From contig MNCI01037953.1 of NCBI GenBank assembly GCA_015680685.1, positions 1,746,505 to 1,810,504 of the forward strand: a stretch of DNA of 64,000 bases. The letters run 5' to 3'. The position numbers were made by a program, and so were the translations under genes. Below the pieces are notes generated by a model. The model searched no databases and was not told the origin of the DNA. It was given only the letters and a program-made list of their open reading frames with translations. This stretch comes from Gnetum montanum (taxonomy: Eukaryota; Streptophyta; Gnetopsida; Gnetales; Gnetaceae). This document shows, one piece after another, positions 12,288 through 23,879 of the stretch; the first letter of the stretch is position 1, and each line of letters opens with the position of its first letter.

Positions 12288-12305
12288 AACCCTCCTTCTA
12301 GCGCC
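12288..12305 (-). promoter_or_regulatory. Primer-binding site of Fam1-A
   Basis: The sense sequence is TGGCGCTAGAAGGAGGG, eight bases inside the 5' LTR end. Near-identical sites occur in Fam1-B (26026), Family 2 (44621) and the right-end element (63328). The TGG start fits the CCA end of a tRNA, but I could not assign the tRNA. Confidence 0.8.
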
Positions 12306-12313
12306 AAAAGAAC

Positions 12314-15165
12314 TATTGGTGACTGTTTGGGATGCGACTGTCAACGAGTGTCCTCGAACAGGATTTAGGTGCTTGCTAGTTTCTAGCAACACCAAGGCCT
12401 AGATACCTCCAAATAGACTTAGTAGTTAATGTGAGTATGTGTGTGTGCTGTTGCAGTGTGTGGTTGTTAAATATGAAACAATTGCATTGTGTGTAAACTA
12501 CAAATGACTTATCTTAAAGAGATTCAACCAACTTTGCCAAGTACTGTGAGTTGTTGAAAGTTTCTATTTTGTTCAATTACCTAGTCTACGTGGTCCTTAT
12601 AATACCTACTTGTAAAAAATAAAATTTTGCAAAAAATTTTGAGCACAACTCCGTGAATCTACTTCTAATTTTCCCTAGAGAAAGAGATAGTTCCACAAGA
12701 AAACTAGAAATAGAGAAAGATTCAATGGAAATAGATAGAAAAGAAAGCAGATTTGTGTTAAGACCTCAAATGTTTAAATAAGGTAAAATGATATGAGTAA
12801 ACACTTTGCAATAAAGGTATCCCAAATTTAATAACTACAAATTGTTCAAACTTATAAGGCTCAAATAAGCAATTTTTTCAAGATAATCCTACTATGCTAC
12901 CAAAAATTGCTGCGTAAACTACCACGTACGAGACTCCATTTTGGCTAGATAATGGATGTCAACAATTGCATTCAACAAAACCTTTAAAAGACTTGACAAT
13001 TTCTGATTGAAATACCACGGAGATTCACTTTAAAGATAAAAAGAAGCTATTCTGGTCCCATCAAAATACCAAANNNNNNNNNNNNNNNNNNNNNNNNNNN
13101 NNNNNNNNNNNNNNNNNNNNNNNNNNNNNNNNNNNNNNNNNNNNNNNNNNNNNNNNNNNNNNNNNNNNNNNNNNNNNNNNNNNNNTGAAATCCTTTCTTT
13201 AGCAAGTCATCTTACAAGAAATCTTTCACAATTTCTTCTTTACAATGCTCTTCTAGAGCTCCAAAGTGTGTCTCCAAGTGAGAGCTAGAAGTCTCCCAAA
13301 AAGTCATTTTTTTACTAACCCTTGAAGCCTTTTTATAGGTTTCAAAAGGTAGTTAAATTCTAAAATATCTTAGCTAACTTCTCTCCCATGTAAGGAAGTT
13401 ATAACTTGCCCAACAAGTTAGGAGATATTACTTGCTCAACAAGTTAGGAAGTTGGGAAGTTAGAAGAAAATCATGCTAACATGCATATTTATAGGCAACA
13501 ACCTATATAATAATTTTAAAAAATAAATCTAAGATCTCAATATTATAAGAGTGTCATAAAATTGTTATTTTTAATTACCCATTATGTATAAAACCTTAGT
13601 AATTCACTTGGGATAATTAAATTAATGTTGGATCGTTAAAAAGGGTTCCATATGTGAGAAATTGCTGAAATTATCTATTTACCACTGGACCATGTGAAAT
13701 TGGAATTTTATTTTTTGTGACTTCAATTCTGTGCATTCGGGTTGTATTTGTCTTCAGTGATGACGAATTTTTCTAAATAAATTACAACTCTAATTTATCG
13801 GCATCGGCTAAAACATCTCTTGGTTTTGCTGATTCAATTGTGCATATGTCTCGCTTGCCACACTTGGTGGATTGGCAACGGTGGAGACGAATGCGTCAGC
13901 ATCCGGCACTACTGCTATTTTTGGTAATTTCGGATTGTAGGTTCCAGGAGTGAATAACATTTGTAATTTACATTTTTAACCGCTTGAAATTTTTGAAATG
14001 AGTTCCTAGCCGTGATGTTGTTTCTATTTTCATCATTGTTGTGGAAATGAAATTCATCTGTTTCTGCCTATATTTCCCAAGGCACTCTTGGCCATGGTGG
14101 AGCCCTGGGCACGTGAGAACGAAAAATTTTCTAAGTTACACTAAATCAGCGTAGAGGAATAAGGTTTGGTAGCATGTGGAACAATGCAGAAACCGATAGG
14201 GTTTGGTGGCACGCGAGGCAGCGCAGAGGCCCTTACGGCCCTGTTTCATGTGACTGCACTTTAGCCATATAGGCTGGACCTCCACGCAGAACAAGGGCTT
14301 GCTGATGTAGTGGCAACGGTGGTCATCGTTGCCCATGGCTGCTACTATGGATACTATAGATTTAAACCTCCACTGACGAGTGCTAGGATGTTGGGAAACC
14401 ATTTCCAGATGCCAATGCCTTCACTACTTCCATTGCTTAGGGTTTTTGAGGGCGCGAAAGAAATTTTTTGGTGATCAGGTTGCAGATATTGAAACCCTGA
14501 AGTATCCAATATTTTGATTTGAACAATATGTGCAGGTTCCTTGGCGTGGTTGTGTGAGGAGAAGATGTGGACGACAAGGATGATAGGGCCATTAGTTACG
14601 ATTGTTGTTCCAGTTTTTTACCTCTATGTTTTTACATTAATTTCCTATTTAAGCAATATACACTTGATGGCCGTATGGCATTCTTCCCCCTGGAATTCTA
14701 TTTCAGCCACAAATTTGAGACGATTCATAGGAGAAATAATTTTACCCTGCACCACTGGACTGCTGAATTTGTGTTGCTACAGAGATATGCTTTTCCAAAA
14801 TAACATGGATACAAAACCAATTTTAATCAAGATGCTCTTGGATTTGCTACATATTCATATCATATAAATGATACATATAAAAATTGGACTTCCTCCATAA
14901 TCCTGCTAGACTTTGGTTCTGTAAAGCCTCAGTGTATCATAATATATTTATATATCTATATTGCTGCATTGTAAAATGCAATACTTAGAGATTCATAAGC
15001 TTACTATAGGAATGGTGCTCCTATATATTTTTTGCTTAAATTAAAAGAATGCTGTTGTTAACTTATTATTTTTCTCTCAAACTGAAATTTTTGTTACTTC
15101 TCCAAAAAGTCTTAACCAATTTAATCCTGCCAACCTGCTCCATGAAATGATGAAATGTGCCAACA
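12314..15165 (-). mobile_element. Fam1-A 5' LTR (contains assembly gap)
   Basis: The ends match the 3' LTR: sense start TGTTGGCACATTTC at 15165 and sense end ...CACCAATA at 12314. The sense TATA box CTATAAAAAGGC is at about 13327-13338. An N run at 13074-13185 replaces LTR sequence. The divergence from the left LTR is mostly transitions. Confidence 0.9.
13074..13185. other. Assembly gap (112 N)
   Basis: The homologous stretch in the left LTR (3234-3552) is 319 bp, so the true gap is probably about 207 bp longer than drawn. Confidence 0.95.
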
Positions 15166-15170
15166 CCAGC
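15166..15170. repeat. Right target-site duplication of Fam1-A (ccagc)
   Basis: It is the partner of ctagc at 2470-2474, with one mismatch. Confidence 0.7.
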
Positions 15171-15860
15171 ATGAGTTTAGCATGCTTTTGATTGGGCATG
15201 ATCAGTACTCGTGCTGGACTCATGCTGCACTCAAGCTACTAGCATGGCCTCAACGTGAATGAGTGAAAAGTGACATATTTCACACCAATTGTTGACCTTT
15301 GAAGCTAGTTTATTTGAGTACAGCAACTGTTTGAATGTGGTTTACCTTGAGAGTAATCTGCAGGTCAAAAATTGGGCTTGGATGTCCCTTGTTTTAAACC
15401 ACTTATGGTAGCTCACATTGGACTCACGTTGCTCAGTGTGACCTCAACGTGAGCTACAAAAAATTGCAATTTTGGACCTAAACTCTAGAATTTTGGAGGC
15501 TGGAACTTGAAGTTGTCAAAAATGAACCTTGAGGATGACTTGCACCTTGGAATTTAGATCATTTTGACTCAGTTTTGAGGCTCTCAGAGTTTCTCACGTT
15601 GTACCCATGCTGCCAACATGACCTCAGTGTGACCACAACATGAGTTAGAAAATTTGTACAATTTGACCCAAAATTTGAACTTCCAAATGCTAAAAATTGA
15701 AGTGGACAACAATGACCCTTGAGGATGTCTTGCACCCTCAAATTGGACCATCTTTGACTTGATTTTTGAGTCGTTGGAGTTTCTCACACTGAGGGCAAGC
15801 TAGCTTGACAAGCTAAGTGTGAGTTACATGCCTTAGTCAAATGTTTGTCTCCTGAAAGCT
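15171..15860. repeat. Degenerate tandem repeat, period about 190 bp
   Basis: The phrases 'cttgaggatgacttgcacc' and 'gagtttctcac' recur exactly 190 bp apart (15531/15721 and 15591/15781). A weaker third unit precedes them ('cttgagagtaatctgcagg' at 15345). Each unit also carries 'gtgacctcaacgtgag', a near-palindrome. It sits directly downstream, in minus orientation, of a truncated RT, so it may be tail sequence of that element or the repeat that cut it. Confidence 0.7.
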
Positions 15861-15904
15861 TGAAAGGGTCTGAGTTGTTCTTGCTTCAAAGTATTAGGCT
15901 AAAA

Positions 15905-16870
15905 TTAGTGGTGTTTCACCCTCCACTTACCACCTTTCTTTAGAAAAATGACTAATAGACTAGCCCATTCACTGTCTGCTATAGGATAGATGAACCCTAC
16001 TTTCAAATATTTTTCTAAATCTTGTTTGAAAACTTTCTTAAGTTTTGGGTTCAAACTTCTTTGAGGTTGGTGGTGTTGTTTTATAGCTAGATTTGTATAG
16101 ATTTGATGTTGGTATATGTGTGGATCAATTCTAGTGATTTTTTCATAAGACCATACAAATGTAGTTGGCAATTTATTTACCATTTCCAATAATTATTTTT
16201 ATTCTTTGTCAAGTTTGGCATTTATAATTACTATTTTTTTATTATTTAGAAAATCATATTTAAGTGTATATAATAAGGATTTCAGTTCAAAGGGTTTTGT
16301 TTTGTATGTTTCTTGTATCTCTAATTATTTCTATTCAATAGCTTCCTCTTGATTTGAGTTCATGTAAGAAGGTTTTCTTTTCAACTATTCTAACTGATCA
16401 ATTAATTCAACATAGGTGCTTGTGATTTTGTTTGTTAGTTCCATGCACATACTAGATTCTATTCCTTCTTTAGTCATTAATTACTAGGTACCTTCTTGTT
16501 GAGTGGCTACTACATACAGGCACTTTTATACACATATGTATTTTATACTTCCATTGCATGATGTGATGGCTTTATCTTTTATGACCCAAATTTTTTACAC
16601 AAAATTGCACTTTTTATTATTGTATGTGATACATAGAACTCTATGGCTTTGAATAATACCAGCTTCATCTTCCTTGGAGATTTCCAAGGACAAGTATCTA
16701 ATCCCAAGCTTAGTATCTATAGTGCTAAGCCATGCTATTTTCATAATTATGGGAAATTCCCCTTTATTCTTTCAAACATGTATAACTAAGAAGTTAGTAG
16801 GATAGGATCAAACACTTAAGGTTGCCATAATATCTTCCACTTGTCTAAGTAAAACAACAATGAATTGGTT
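15905..16870 (-). pseudogene. pol: Family-4 gypsy pol remnant: pre-RT linker and start of RT
   Basis: On the minus strand 16189-15905 reads as the N-terminus of a Ty3/gypsy RT. It shows the usual pre-RT phrases (IDPHIYQHQIY, QRSLNPKLKKVF, YPIADSEWASL) and stops shortly after KKGGKWRV, before the catalytic region. Upstream to about 16870 the frame, with several stops, continues into the linker that follows protease (FELKSLLYTLKYDFL). RT is truncated, with the 190-bp repeat following. Confidence 0.75.
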
Positions 16871-17879
16871 TGCAAGCTCTAATTAGATGTTTCTCTTCTA
16901 TAGGAGGGATAGGTTCCAAGCCTTATGCATGTCTTGCAAAATGAGATTTACTTTTGATCCAAAATATAAGAGAGCCTTGCTTGGTTTATGTCTTGCTATT
17001 TGAAGGTAAACTAAGGATTCTTAAGATATGTTCTCTTCTTGAAAAATGCTCCTACTTTAATCTAGTGTGTTATTTCCTCTGTGAGCATGACAGTGGTGAA
17101 TTTCTTGTTTGTAGATACTGGAAGCATATTATTCCTTGGATGAGTGTGTGTGGATGGGATAGAGTTAAGTGCAGTCTCCATGGTTCAAACCTTTTGTGTA
17201 CTTATTTTTAAAAAAGAACATTTCCTAGCTCTTAGTTCACTTATGACTACATCTTCTTATGCAGTTACTATCATAGTAGCACTCTTTTGTTATGGCTATG
17301 TTGGTAGCTCTCCTTGAATGATTAGTGGAAGTATTAGTGATAGGAATTTTGGAGTTTAAAGTAAAGAACTAGTTGCTATTTGAGACATGTAAGAATTGGG
17401 ATCCATTTGTGAAGTAGTGGGTCAATGATGATCTGATGAATGGTAGTAAGAGGAAGCATAGATTGAAGTATTCCCTAAGGATATTAGACATTGAACATAG
17501 TATCCATAAGGATTGAGCTACCTATATGGATACTATTGCCTTGGTGGTGTCACTCCTCACACTTGTGGTTGTTGCCACTACTACTAGTACTATTCTTGTT
17601 GTTGAGAATATGCCCTACTTGGATAGTACATTTGCTAGCAAGGTTTTTTGAAGTTACCTCATGGATAAGGTAATATTTTGGACATCTATTTCTTGACAAA
17701 TTATAGATTACGTACACATGCCCTAGACTCTTGTAAGTGGACCATAATAGAACAACGTCTCTTAATAAGTTCATACTGGCACACTTTCCATTCTTTGTCA
17801 TCTTCTAAACTAGAGTTCATGATTTCCTTCCCTAAAAAAATGTTTTCTTTAGTTTTGTAGTGTTATCACCCATTGTCTC
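16871..17879. other. Decayed stretch between gag and pol of Family 4
   Basis: By position this should have held protease of the minus-strand element, but no retropepsin motif is readable. The plus-strand frames here (16954-17211, 17491-17673) are not coherent. Confidence 0.4.
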
Positions 17880-19615
17880 TTCTTTTCTTTGCTTTGATTT
17901 GGGACTTATTTAGTCTTCTCTTCTACTATCTTCAATGTTGTAGCAAATTTTTCATTTACAAAATCCTACATTTTCTCTATCTTGGTTGCAATGTCATTAA
18001 TTGATTTCTAGATAGGTTAAGTCTTCCATTGAATTATATCTTCTGAAGTTTCCTCTTCTTGTAATTCACATATTTTTGAATCCCTTTTTCTGATGGAAAG
18101 ATCTCTCTTATATTCTTTAGCTAATTCTCTTTTTCTTAACTCTCCTTCTTATTTTTCCACTTAGTTAATAAGTCTTTGAATATGATGAGTCGTTATCTTG
18201 GATAACCTACCTTGGGTATATACCTAAAGGATTTCTCATATCTTGTTGCATCGCACATCCAAAATGTGTCACAGTTGTTCCCTTTGAGAAAATCCATGGC
18301 TTGGGCATCTATGTAGTAAGGAATAGTATTTGTCCATTACTGTGTTAAGGGATTCATGCATCACTTGCTTCCATCATTGAATCTATTTTCTCAAATTAGA
18401 TACTCTAGAATAAGTTTGATATTTGTCATTGAAAAGCTCTATCCTAGTGCTCTATATTCAAATTGATTGTGGTTCTAAGGATTTATAATAGCTCTCTACT
18501 TTTTTGATGAGTGTTCTAGGAAAAAACATGAGTTTTTGCTAATTATTTTTGATATTCTGCAGGGCATAGGCACTGTAGAAGACTTGAAGATGGTGCTATG
18601 GACCTACATTATACCCACCTTCAAATTTTAGGATATTGTTTATGTCTAGTCACTTGCTACAACTATCCCATACATGCTTGGTAGGAATATACACTACTTC
18701 TTTGACATTAATCATGTTGTGAGTGGCTAATAGGGATTCTTCATAATCTTTGGGTTTATGAGCTATATTGTAGTGGTGACTCCTCTGATGCTCAGAATGC
18801 TCTCTCTCTTCATATTTGACCTTTTCTCTTCTTCTTTATTAAGATGTCTTCTATGATGCTCATATCTTTCAGAATCCCTTCATATCTCCCTATCATGATC
18901 CCTCATTCTTCTTTCTCTCTTGTCATAGTCTCTTAAGGAGTGTAAGGAAGGAAGAAGTTGAAGAATAGTGTTAGCTAGTTCTTCTTTTATGACTTCTTAA
19001 TTCATTCATTTTTGATTCAGTGAAGGTTTTGGACCTCAGGTTCCTCATAAATGTGAAGTCTTTCTTATTTCCTTTGGGTGTTTTCATGAGAGTTGGATGT
19101 GATTGTATCTTGATGAGATCCTTGATATGAATCACTAGTGTTTGAGATTGAGATCCATGGATTTCATAAAATTTCTTTTTGTGGAACATAAAATCATCTC
19201 TTTCCTCTAGGATAACAATTTGAGATATGTTCTTTCTTTTGTCAAGCTCATGTCTTGTCTTCATAGTAGTGTTCCTTCTTACTTGAGGTTTTGTTGGTTG
19301 GTATGACCTAGTCATGTACTTGGTGATGTGGTACCCTTCTTGCACATGGCCAAGGTTTGACCTTATGAGGGTTTCTTGTAGCATTGATGATGCAAAACAT
19401 TCTAGAGGCAAGTCAATGTTTCCTTGTAAATCTCTCCATCTTAGTTGTTCATCCTAATGAAAAACAAAGGTGAAGTTAGGATAATATGGATTAGTGTGAG
19501 CATATGAGATTCTTATTTATGTATGTTCAGTCCAGTCTTCTTCATTATACTCCTTGTCATGACTCTTGTTAAATTCATTAGTAGGTGGTGATTTCTCCTT
19601 ATTTATAGAAGCCAT
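17880..19615 (-). pseudogene. gag: Family-4 gag remnant
   Basis: From an ATG at 19615 the minus strand encodes a decayed gag. An N-terminal 200 residues are readable at 19615-18971 with one stop. Then around 18600-18250 comes a capsid-like helical part with a Trp-rich segment typical of retrotransposon gag (ELFNDKYQTYSR, MDKYYSLLHRCP), followed by a basic Lys/Arg-rich tail. Most breaks are stops consistent with C-to-T. Identification rests on these phrases plus the downstream RT remnant and the upstream primer site. Confidence 0.65.
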
Positions 19616-19741
19616 ATTAAATGTTTAATATATTAAGTAGGTATTTTGGAAAAATTGGTTTACGTATGAAGAATTTGTTTGATGACTCTTGACATAACAA
19701 ACTTTGTAAAATCAACTACTTAGTGAACATTGATACATCCA

Positions 19742-19758
19742 TAGCAACAATGCCAATG
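19742..19758 (-). promoter_or_regulatory. Primer-binding site of Family 4, tRNA-Asp-like
   Basis: In sense it reads TGGCATTGTTGCTATGG. This resembles the tRNA-Asp site used by Athila-type elements (TGGCGCCGTTGCC...), with C-to-T changes. It lies between the LTR edge and the gag ATG. Confidence 0.55.
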
Positions 19759-19764
19759 AAGAGT

Positions 19765-20400
19765 TGTTGGGTATTCTAACACTCTATCATACAATTCATG
19801 AGTGTACCTATGTGAATTGATCATACTCTATGGATGGATAATATAAATTTAGTAGTAGTTGAGGTTCAGTTCGTGATCGCTATCTTTTCACTTTGAGTTA
19901 GTGAACTACAAGTTGTATGATTTAACTCTTAGTGAGACATATGATATGTTGATGTTGTTGGCTCAAACTAAGACTATGTATAAAAATGATTGAAACAAGG
20001 TAATAGAATCTAAGCCTAAGTATAATAGAAGTAAAGAGACTATTCTAGCCTCTAGGTGATAAGTATCCTTTCTTAGTTTACCATTCACATCTTGGACTTA
20101 CGTAACCATCACTGGAATTACCAAGTGTTGTGGTACTAGATGAACTAAGCAATAACATTGCTAGGATTACTAAATGGTTATACTATACATTTGAAACCAA
20201 TTGTACTTATACTATCTTACTAAGGAACATTGGAAAAGTAAAGTACATAGGAACTATAAACAACTTAAGAAAAGTAAATATGCTAAAAATGTAGTAAATT
20301 GAAGTAAGTAAAAATGAACTAATTAAAAGTAAAGTAAACTAAGTAGAACGTTGCAATGGTGAAAAATAATCTTAATCTTTATTTCCAGCCATGAATTGTG
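19765..20400 (-). mobile_element. Family-4 5' LTR, far edge uncertain
   Basis: The LTR edge is placed at TGTTGGGTATTC (plus strand, the inverted CA end of the LTR), next to the primer site. The other edge could not be found because the matching 3' LTR is missing. The end given is a guess at where the next coding relic begins. Confidence 0.4.
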
Positions 20401-20420
20401 CCGAAGAATAATTTACTTGA

Positions 20421-21900
20421 ATAAATATCGAGGAATGTAACTCAGATCCAACTCTTCATGAAAAAGATGTCCATATTGATGATCAAGAAAAAGAGGTAGC
20501 TCTTGATGAGTTGATTTCACAAAAGACCTTGCCAATACAAAATTATATCACTAAGATTAAAGCAAGGCTAAATAAGATATGGCAGTTGATGAATAAAAAA
20601 GTTACAACCAACTTGAAAATCTTAGAGGATAAGGTAAAGAAAGTAGGATCAAGTGATCAAAAGAAGAGGAGAAGAAAGAACAAGAAAACAAGCAAGAGGA
20701 CCCCTAGAAAAAAAAATGAAAATAGCTATAGTAGAAGAGGTTTCAGACTCAAATATAGAGGAGGAGGATAGATGTGACATTTATCAATATCAACATCCAA
20801 AGATTTATTACCCACTTATGTTACATCTACAAGAGTCTAGGGCTTTTAATTTCAATCCCAAGTTCATAGAAAAGAAAATGCCTAGGAGATTTCCTTACCC
20901 ACGAGGCAATTATAGACAATTCTACAACCAATGGTATTGTCTCAATGGGACTTCATATCAGCCTCATGACTACTATCAACCATAGTGGCAAAACCCATAG
21001 TCATGGGGGATGCCATCAATAAACCAACAATATCCCTATCTCCAACCAGACCATTATGAATACTATGTTCAACAACTTGATTCTCCAAATGGTTCTACTT
21101 CCCATGCCTCAAATCACTATTGTTACTCTCTTGAATATCATCAACCCATAACATCTCCTGTGGGATCACCATCCCATAGCTCTCATCATTCATCACATCC
21201 TCAATACTCTAGTACTTGTCATCAACATGTTTCAAGATCAACAATGTAGAAAGGATTGGCATCAAAACCTTAACAAAAGAATGTTACTTATGGCATGAAC
21301 ATACAAGAAAATGATAATGTTTGTAGATATTAAGAAAAGTCTCGAAAACATCCTTTCTTTAGGATAGTTTCATATGTGTGAATAGACCTAGTAGACCTAC
21401 TATCTCATTAGAACTAGCACAAGGAAAATCTATTTAAACCTCCTTCCTTCCAAAAACAATGTCTTCTAATCCTATGCAAAAGCAAATAACCATCACCACT
21501 CCAACACAAAACATCAAAGATGAACCTATCACTATGGAGAGATAGAAAATCCCATGCATTACTAATAATGATAAAGGATGCAATTGTGGGCTAAATTTTC
21601 AAAGTGATAACACTATCCCTATACCAATCCACAACAAACTTTAAGAGAAACTATGTGTTCAAAACTATGTCTACATAATATCCACTAAACCAAAAGATAC
21701 CTAGTCGTTAGAAAATGATAATACAAAACTATTTAAAAGATGCATAAAAACATGTAACCCACTTATTAGTTTTAGTGCTAAGAAAATGAACCAAACAGAG
21801 ATCTTAGAAAAGGACATCTTACACTTTGACTATACACCAAAAGAAATTGTTAAACATGAAGACCTAAGAACCAAAATGGAAAATTAAAAAGATAACATAT
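20421..21900 (+). pseudogene. Decayed plus-strand ORF, basic then Tyr/Gln/Pro-rich
   Basis: One frame runs 20421-20715 (acidic, then a Lys/Arg-rich block RRRKNKKTSKRTPRKK). It shifts at an A-run near 20707-20715 and continues from about 20653-21249 with two TAG stops. That second part is rich in Tyr, Gln, Pro, Ser and His (NQQYPYLQPDHYEYYVQQ). A third frame is readable at 21440-21900. The product is not recognised. Composition and position just before a purine tract (22096) suggest gag-type sequence of a retroelement of the same orientation as Family 3. Confidence 0.4.
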
Positions 21901-22301
21901 CTAGATCCTCTACAAAGGAAACACCTTCAAGTACAACTAAATATATCTCCAAATGATCAAAACCTAATTATCATTAATGTTAAATATGCTAACCAGCAAA
22001 AAATCAAATCACTAATGATGATAAATGGAAAACTTATGTTGTATAACCAAAGGAACATTCAGTCCATTTTTTGAATGCTCATCAATGAGTTTAGTTGTGG
22101 GGGAGACGTAAAATCTTGAATCAAGAGCTAATAAGTGTATTTGCACTTTGTTTTACAATTTTTTATCCTTTTTCTATTTCTTAAAATTTTTTCAATTCTT
22201 AATATATTTTCCATTTCTTGTTATTTTTCTTTTCTTTATAATTTTCTCTTTTCTTGAGTTATTTTCTTTATGTTTTATGGATGCATACTATGTTTTTGTT
22301 A
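21901..22301. other. Non-coding tail with polypurine-like tract
   Basis: A purine tract, gttgtgggggaga, occurs at about 22093-22106 and resembles the Family-3 tracts, so an LTR may start soon after. A T-rich run follows at 22150-22280. This segment continued into 49713 before Fam1-B inserted. Confidence 0.4.
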
Positions 22302-22306
22302 ATAAT
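22302..22306. repeat. Left target-site duplication of Fam1-B (ataat)
   Basis: It is identical to 49713-49717 and directly abuts the LTR start TGTTGG. Confidence 0.95.
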
Positions 22307-23023
22307 TGTTGGCACATTTTGGCCATTTCATGGAATAGACACATTGTGGAATTGATTGCGATAAACTATTATAGAGGTGAGGATTACAGGAATAGTTATA
22401 GTGAAAATTTTTACTGGAGCCCCATTGAAGTAGTTCTTCGAGAAGATGGAAGCCTTCCATTTTCTGCCATCTTCTATGTGGCATTCTCAATGCAAAAGAT
22501 GTATGATGCATTGACACTGGATTCTCCTCCTCCTACTCTCATCATAATTCCATTTATTATTATTACGTCATGGAAGTTTCCACACACTACGCTGTGTTTC
22601 CTCTACTCTACATCTTCCCATCACCAAGTCAACCAATGCTCCTGTCGGGTGGGCCACACCACCAATCATCATCACATGTCACGGGATCCTCGAGTTTAAG
22701 AAGGAAAAATCTACGAAAATAGATAAAAATTAGGAAAAGGAAGCCGCTGGGGCAGATCTTGGCCACCAATGATTGCCACAAAGGGTACAACTGTCTCGCC
22801 ACATAAAATCCTACACAGGGGCGCTAGGGCATTTTTCATTCATTAGTTGAGTCACAAAGGAGGTAGCGGCAGTGGTTAGGCTACAACAGTTCTTTTCCAA
22901 CTATCCTTGATGCAGGAAATTGGGTTTTTGAGGTGGACTATTTCATGTTTGAAAGATTGCAAACTTGAGCTAGGTATTGGTGCAGTGAACGATTTGAATC
23001 CAATGACACATCACAGAGCCTTG

Positions 23024-23454
23024 ATGAAATCGACATCTACCCACCAAAGGCTTATGGTCTATGTTGGCCTTATCATAGTCTCTGCCTTCGTCAATTACTT
23101 GTGTTACCACTCGGAGATTTGCTTGCTTTTTCCAGACAATTTGCATCCTTCTACATCATCTGAAACACACCAAATCCACTTTCACACAACTACAAGGGAG
23201 GCTCAGTTGCCCCAGAATTTTAGCTTTGTTATCAAGCTACTTACCTACAACAGGCTTGAATTTTTTTCAAGGTGCTTGGAATCCCTATCAAGAGCTATTT
23301 ACAACAATGATTGAGTCACGCTTCATGTTTTGATTGACCATTTCAGCTTGGAAGGGTCCCAAAATGTGGATGATCTACTAAAAAAATCCCACGAGATTTT
23401 GGAATATGTTGAAGGTTTCTGCAATTTTCAGAAACCCTGGTATATCAAAACCCT
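23024..23454 (+). pseudogene. Captured 5' fragment of a plant GNT-I-like glycosyltransferase gene (5' LTR copy)
   Basis: An ATG at 23024 opens a frame of about 143 codons with one TGA at 23312-23314. Residues about 10-28 form a single hydrophobic segment (LMVYVGLIIVSAFVNYLCY) near the N-terminus, as in type II Golgi membrane proteins. A short stem follows, then the start of a GT-A fold: FSFVIKLLTYNR, FSRCLESLSRAIYNND, LHVLIDHF. This matches the N-terminal pattern of the plant GNT-I-family 'transferring glycosyl group' proteins. The fragment ends before any DxD metal site, so no activity is expected. The TGA corresponds to CGA (Arg) in the 3' LTR copy, so it arose by C-to-T. Family assignment is from memory of the pattern. 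Confidence 0.68.
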
Positions 23455-23471
23455 AACTTCGATCTCACAAG

Positions 23472-23879
23472 ATGTTGGCCTCCCTGGGGCATTCACTGTG
23501 GCACATATATCCCTTGCAGTTGTCGTCATCGTTGCCGTCGGCCACCGCAGGTGTGGATTCAGGGAGTTGATTGTTGCTGGAGGCACCGCCATTGAAGAAG
23601 CGAAAAAGCTAACAAAGCGTGCTAGATGAGGACATGTATGTTGTAGTGATCAAGAAAATCATGGAATGCGATTGCTTCCAGGACCTGCTGAAGCTACAGA
23701 ACAGGCTCGAATGGCTGGAAGTCATCCGCAGTAGAGATCCGCTCCTCATCCATGATGTTCAACTCAAGATCCAGTACCATCACCACCATCAAACACCTGC
23801 TCAGCCATCGTCGCTTCTCTGCCGTGGACCAATCCGTGTCAAAAATAAGAACAGAAATCCATTAGCCAAGAACAAGTGA
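23472..23879 (+). pseudogene. Captured 5' fragment of an ESS2/DGCR14-like splicing factor gene (5' LTR copy)
   Basis: An ATG at 23472 opens one frame to a TGA at 23877-23879, with an in-frame TGA and TAA near the start of the fragment. The phrases MLASLGHS, APPLKKRKS, VLDEDMYVVVIKKI and LEWLEVIRSRDPLLI match the N-terminus of plant ESS2 (DGCR14) homologues: a Ser/Pro-rich lead, a basic patch, then the conserved 'LDED.Y...IEKII..DFFPD..KL' block. About 100 residues are recognisable. The rest (His-rich, then basic) no longer resembles the family. The preceding bases, 'aaccctaacttcgatctcacaag', look like a host 5' UTR. ESS2 is a nuclear spliceosome C-complex protein, and this truncated copy should be non-functional. 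Confidence 0.75.

Larger units (their letters stand above)
2475..15165 (-). mobile_element. Fam1-A: complete Ty3/gypsy (Tat-like) retrotransposon
   Basis: This 12.7-kb minus-strand element has two long LTRs (2475-5534 and 12314-15165), a primer-binding site next to the right LTR, a polypurine tract next to the left LTR and an imperfect 5-bp target duplication. The order in the sense direction is gag, protease, archaeal-type RNase H, then in another frame RT, RNase H and integrase, then a small extra ORF. The presence of an extra RNase H indicates the Tat lineage. Many in-frame stops make it inactive. Confidence 0.92.

Noticed and set aside
16954-17211. Possible plus-strand gene of 85 codons
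   Set aside because: It lies antisense to decayed Family-4 pol/gag sequence, with no motif or regulatory context.
22148-22699. Plus-strand ORF of 183 codons spanning the left edge of Fam1-B
   Set aside because: It crosses the target duplication and the LTR border. The N-terminal half is a translated T-rich run.
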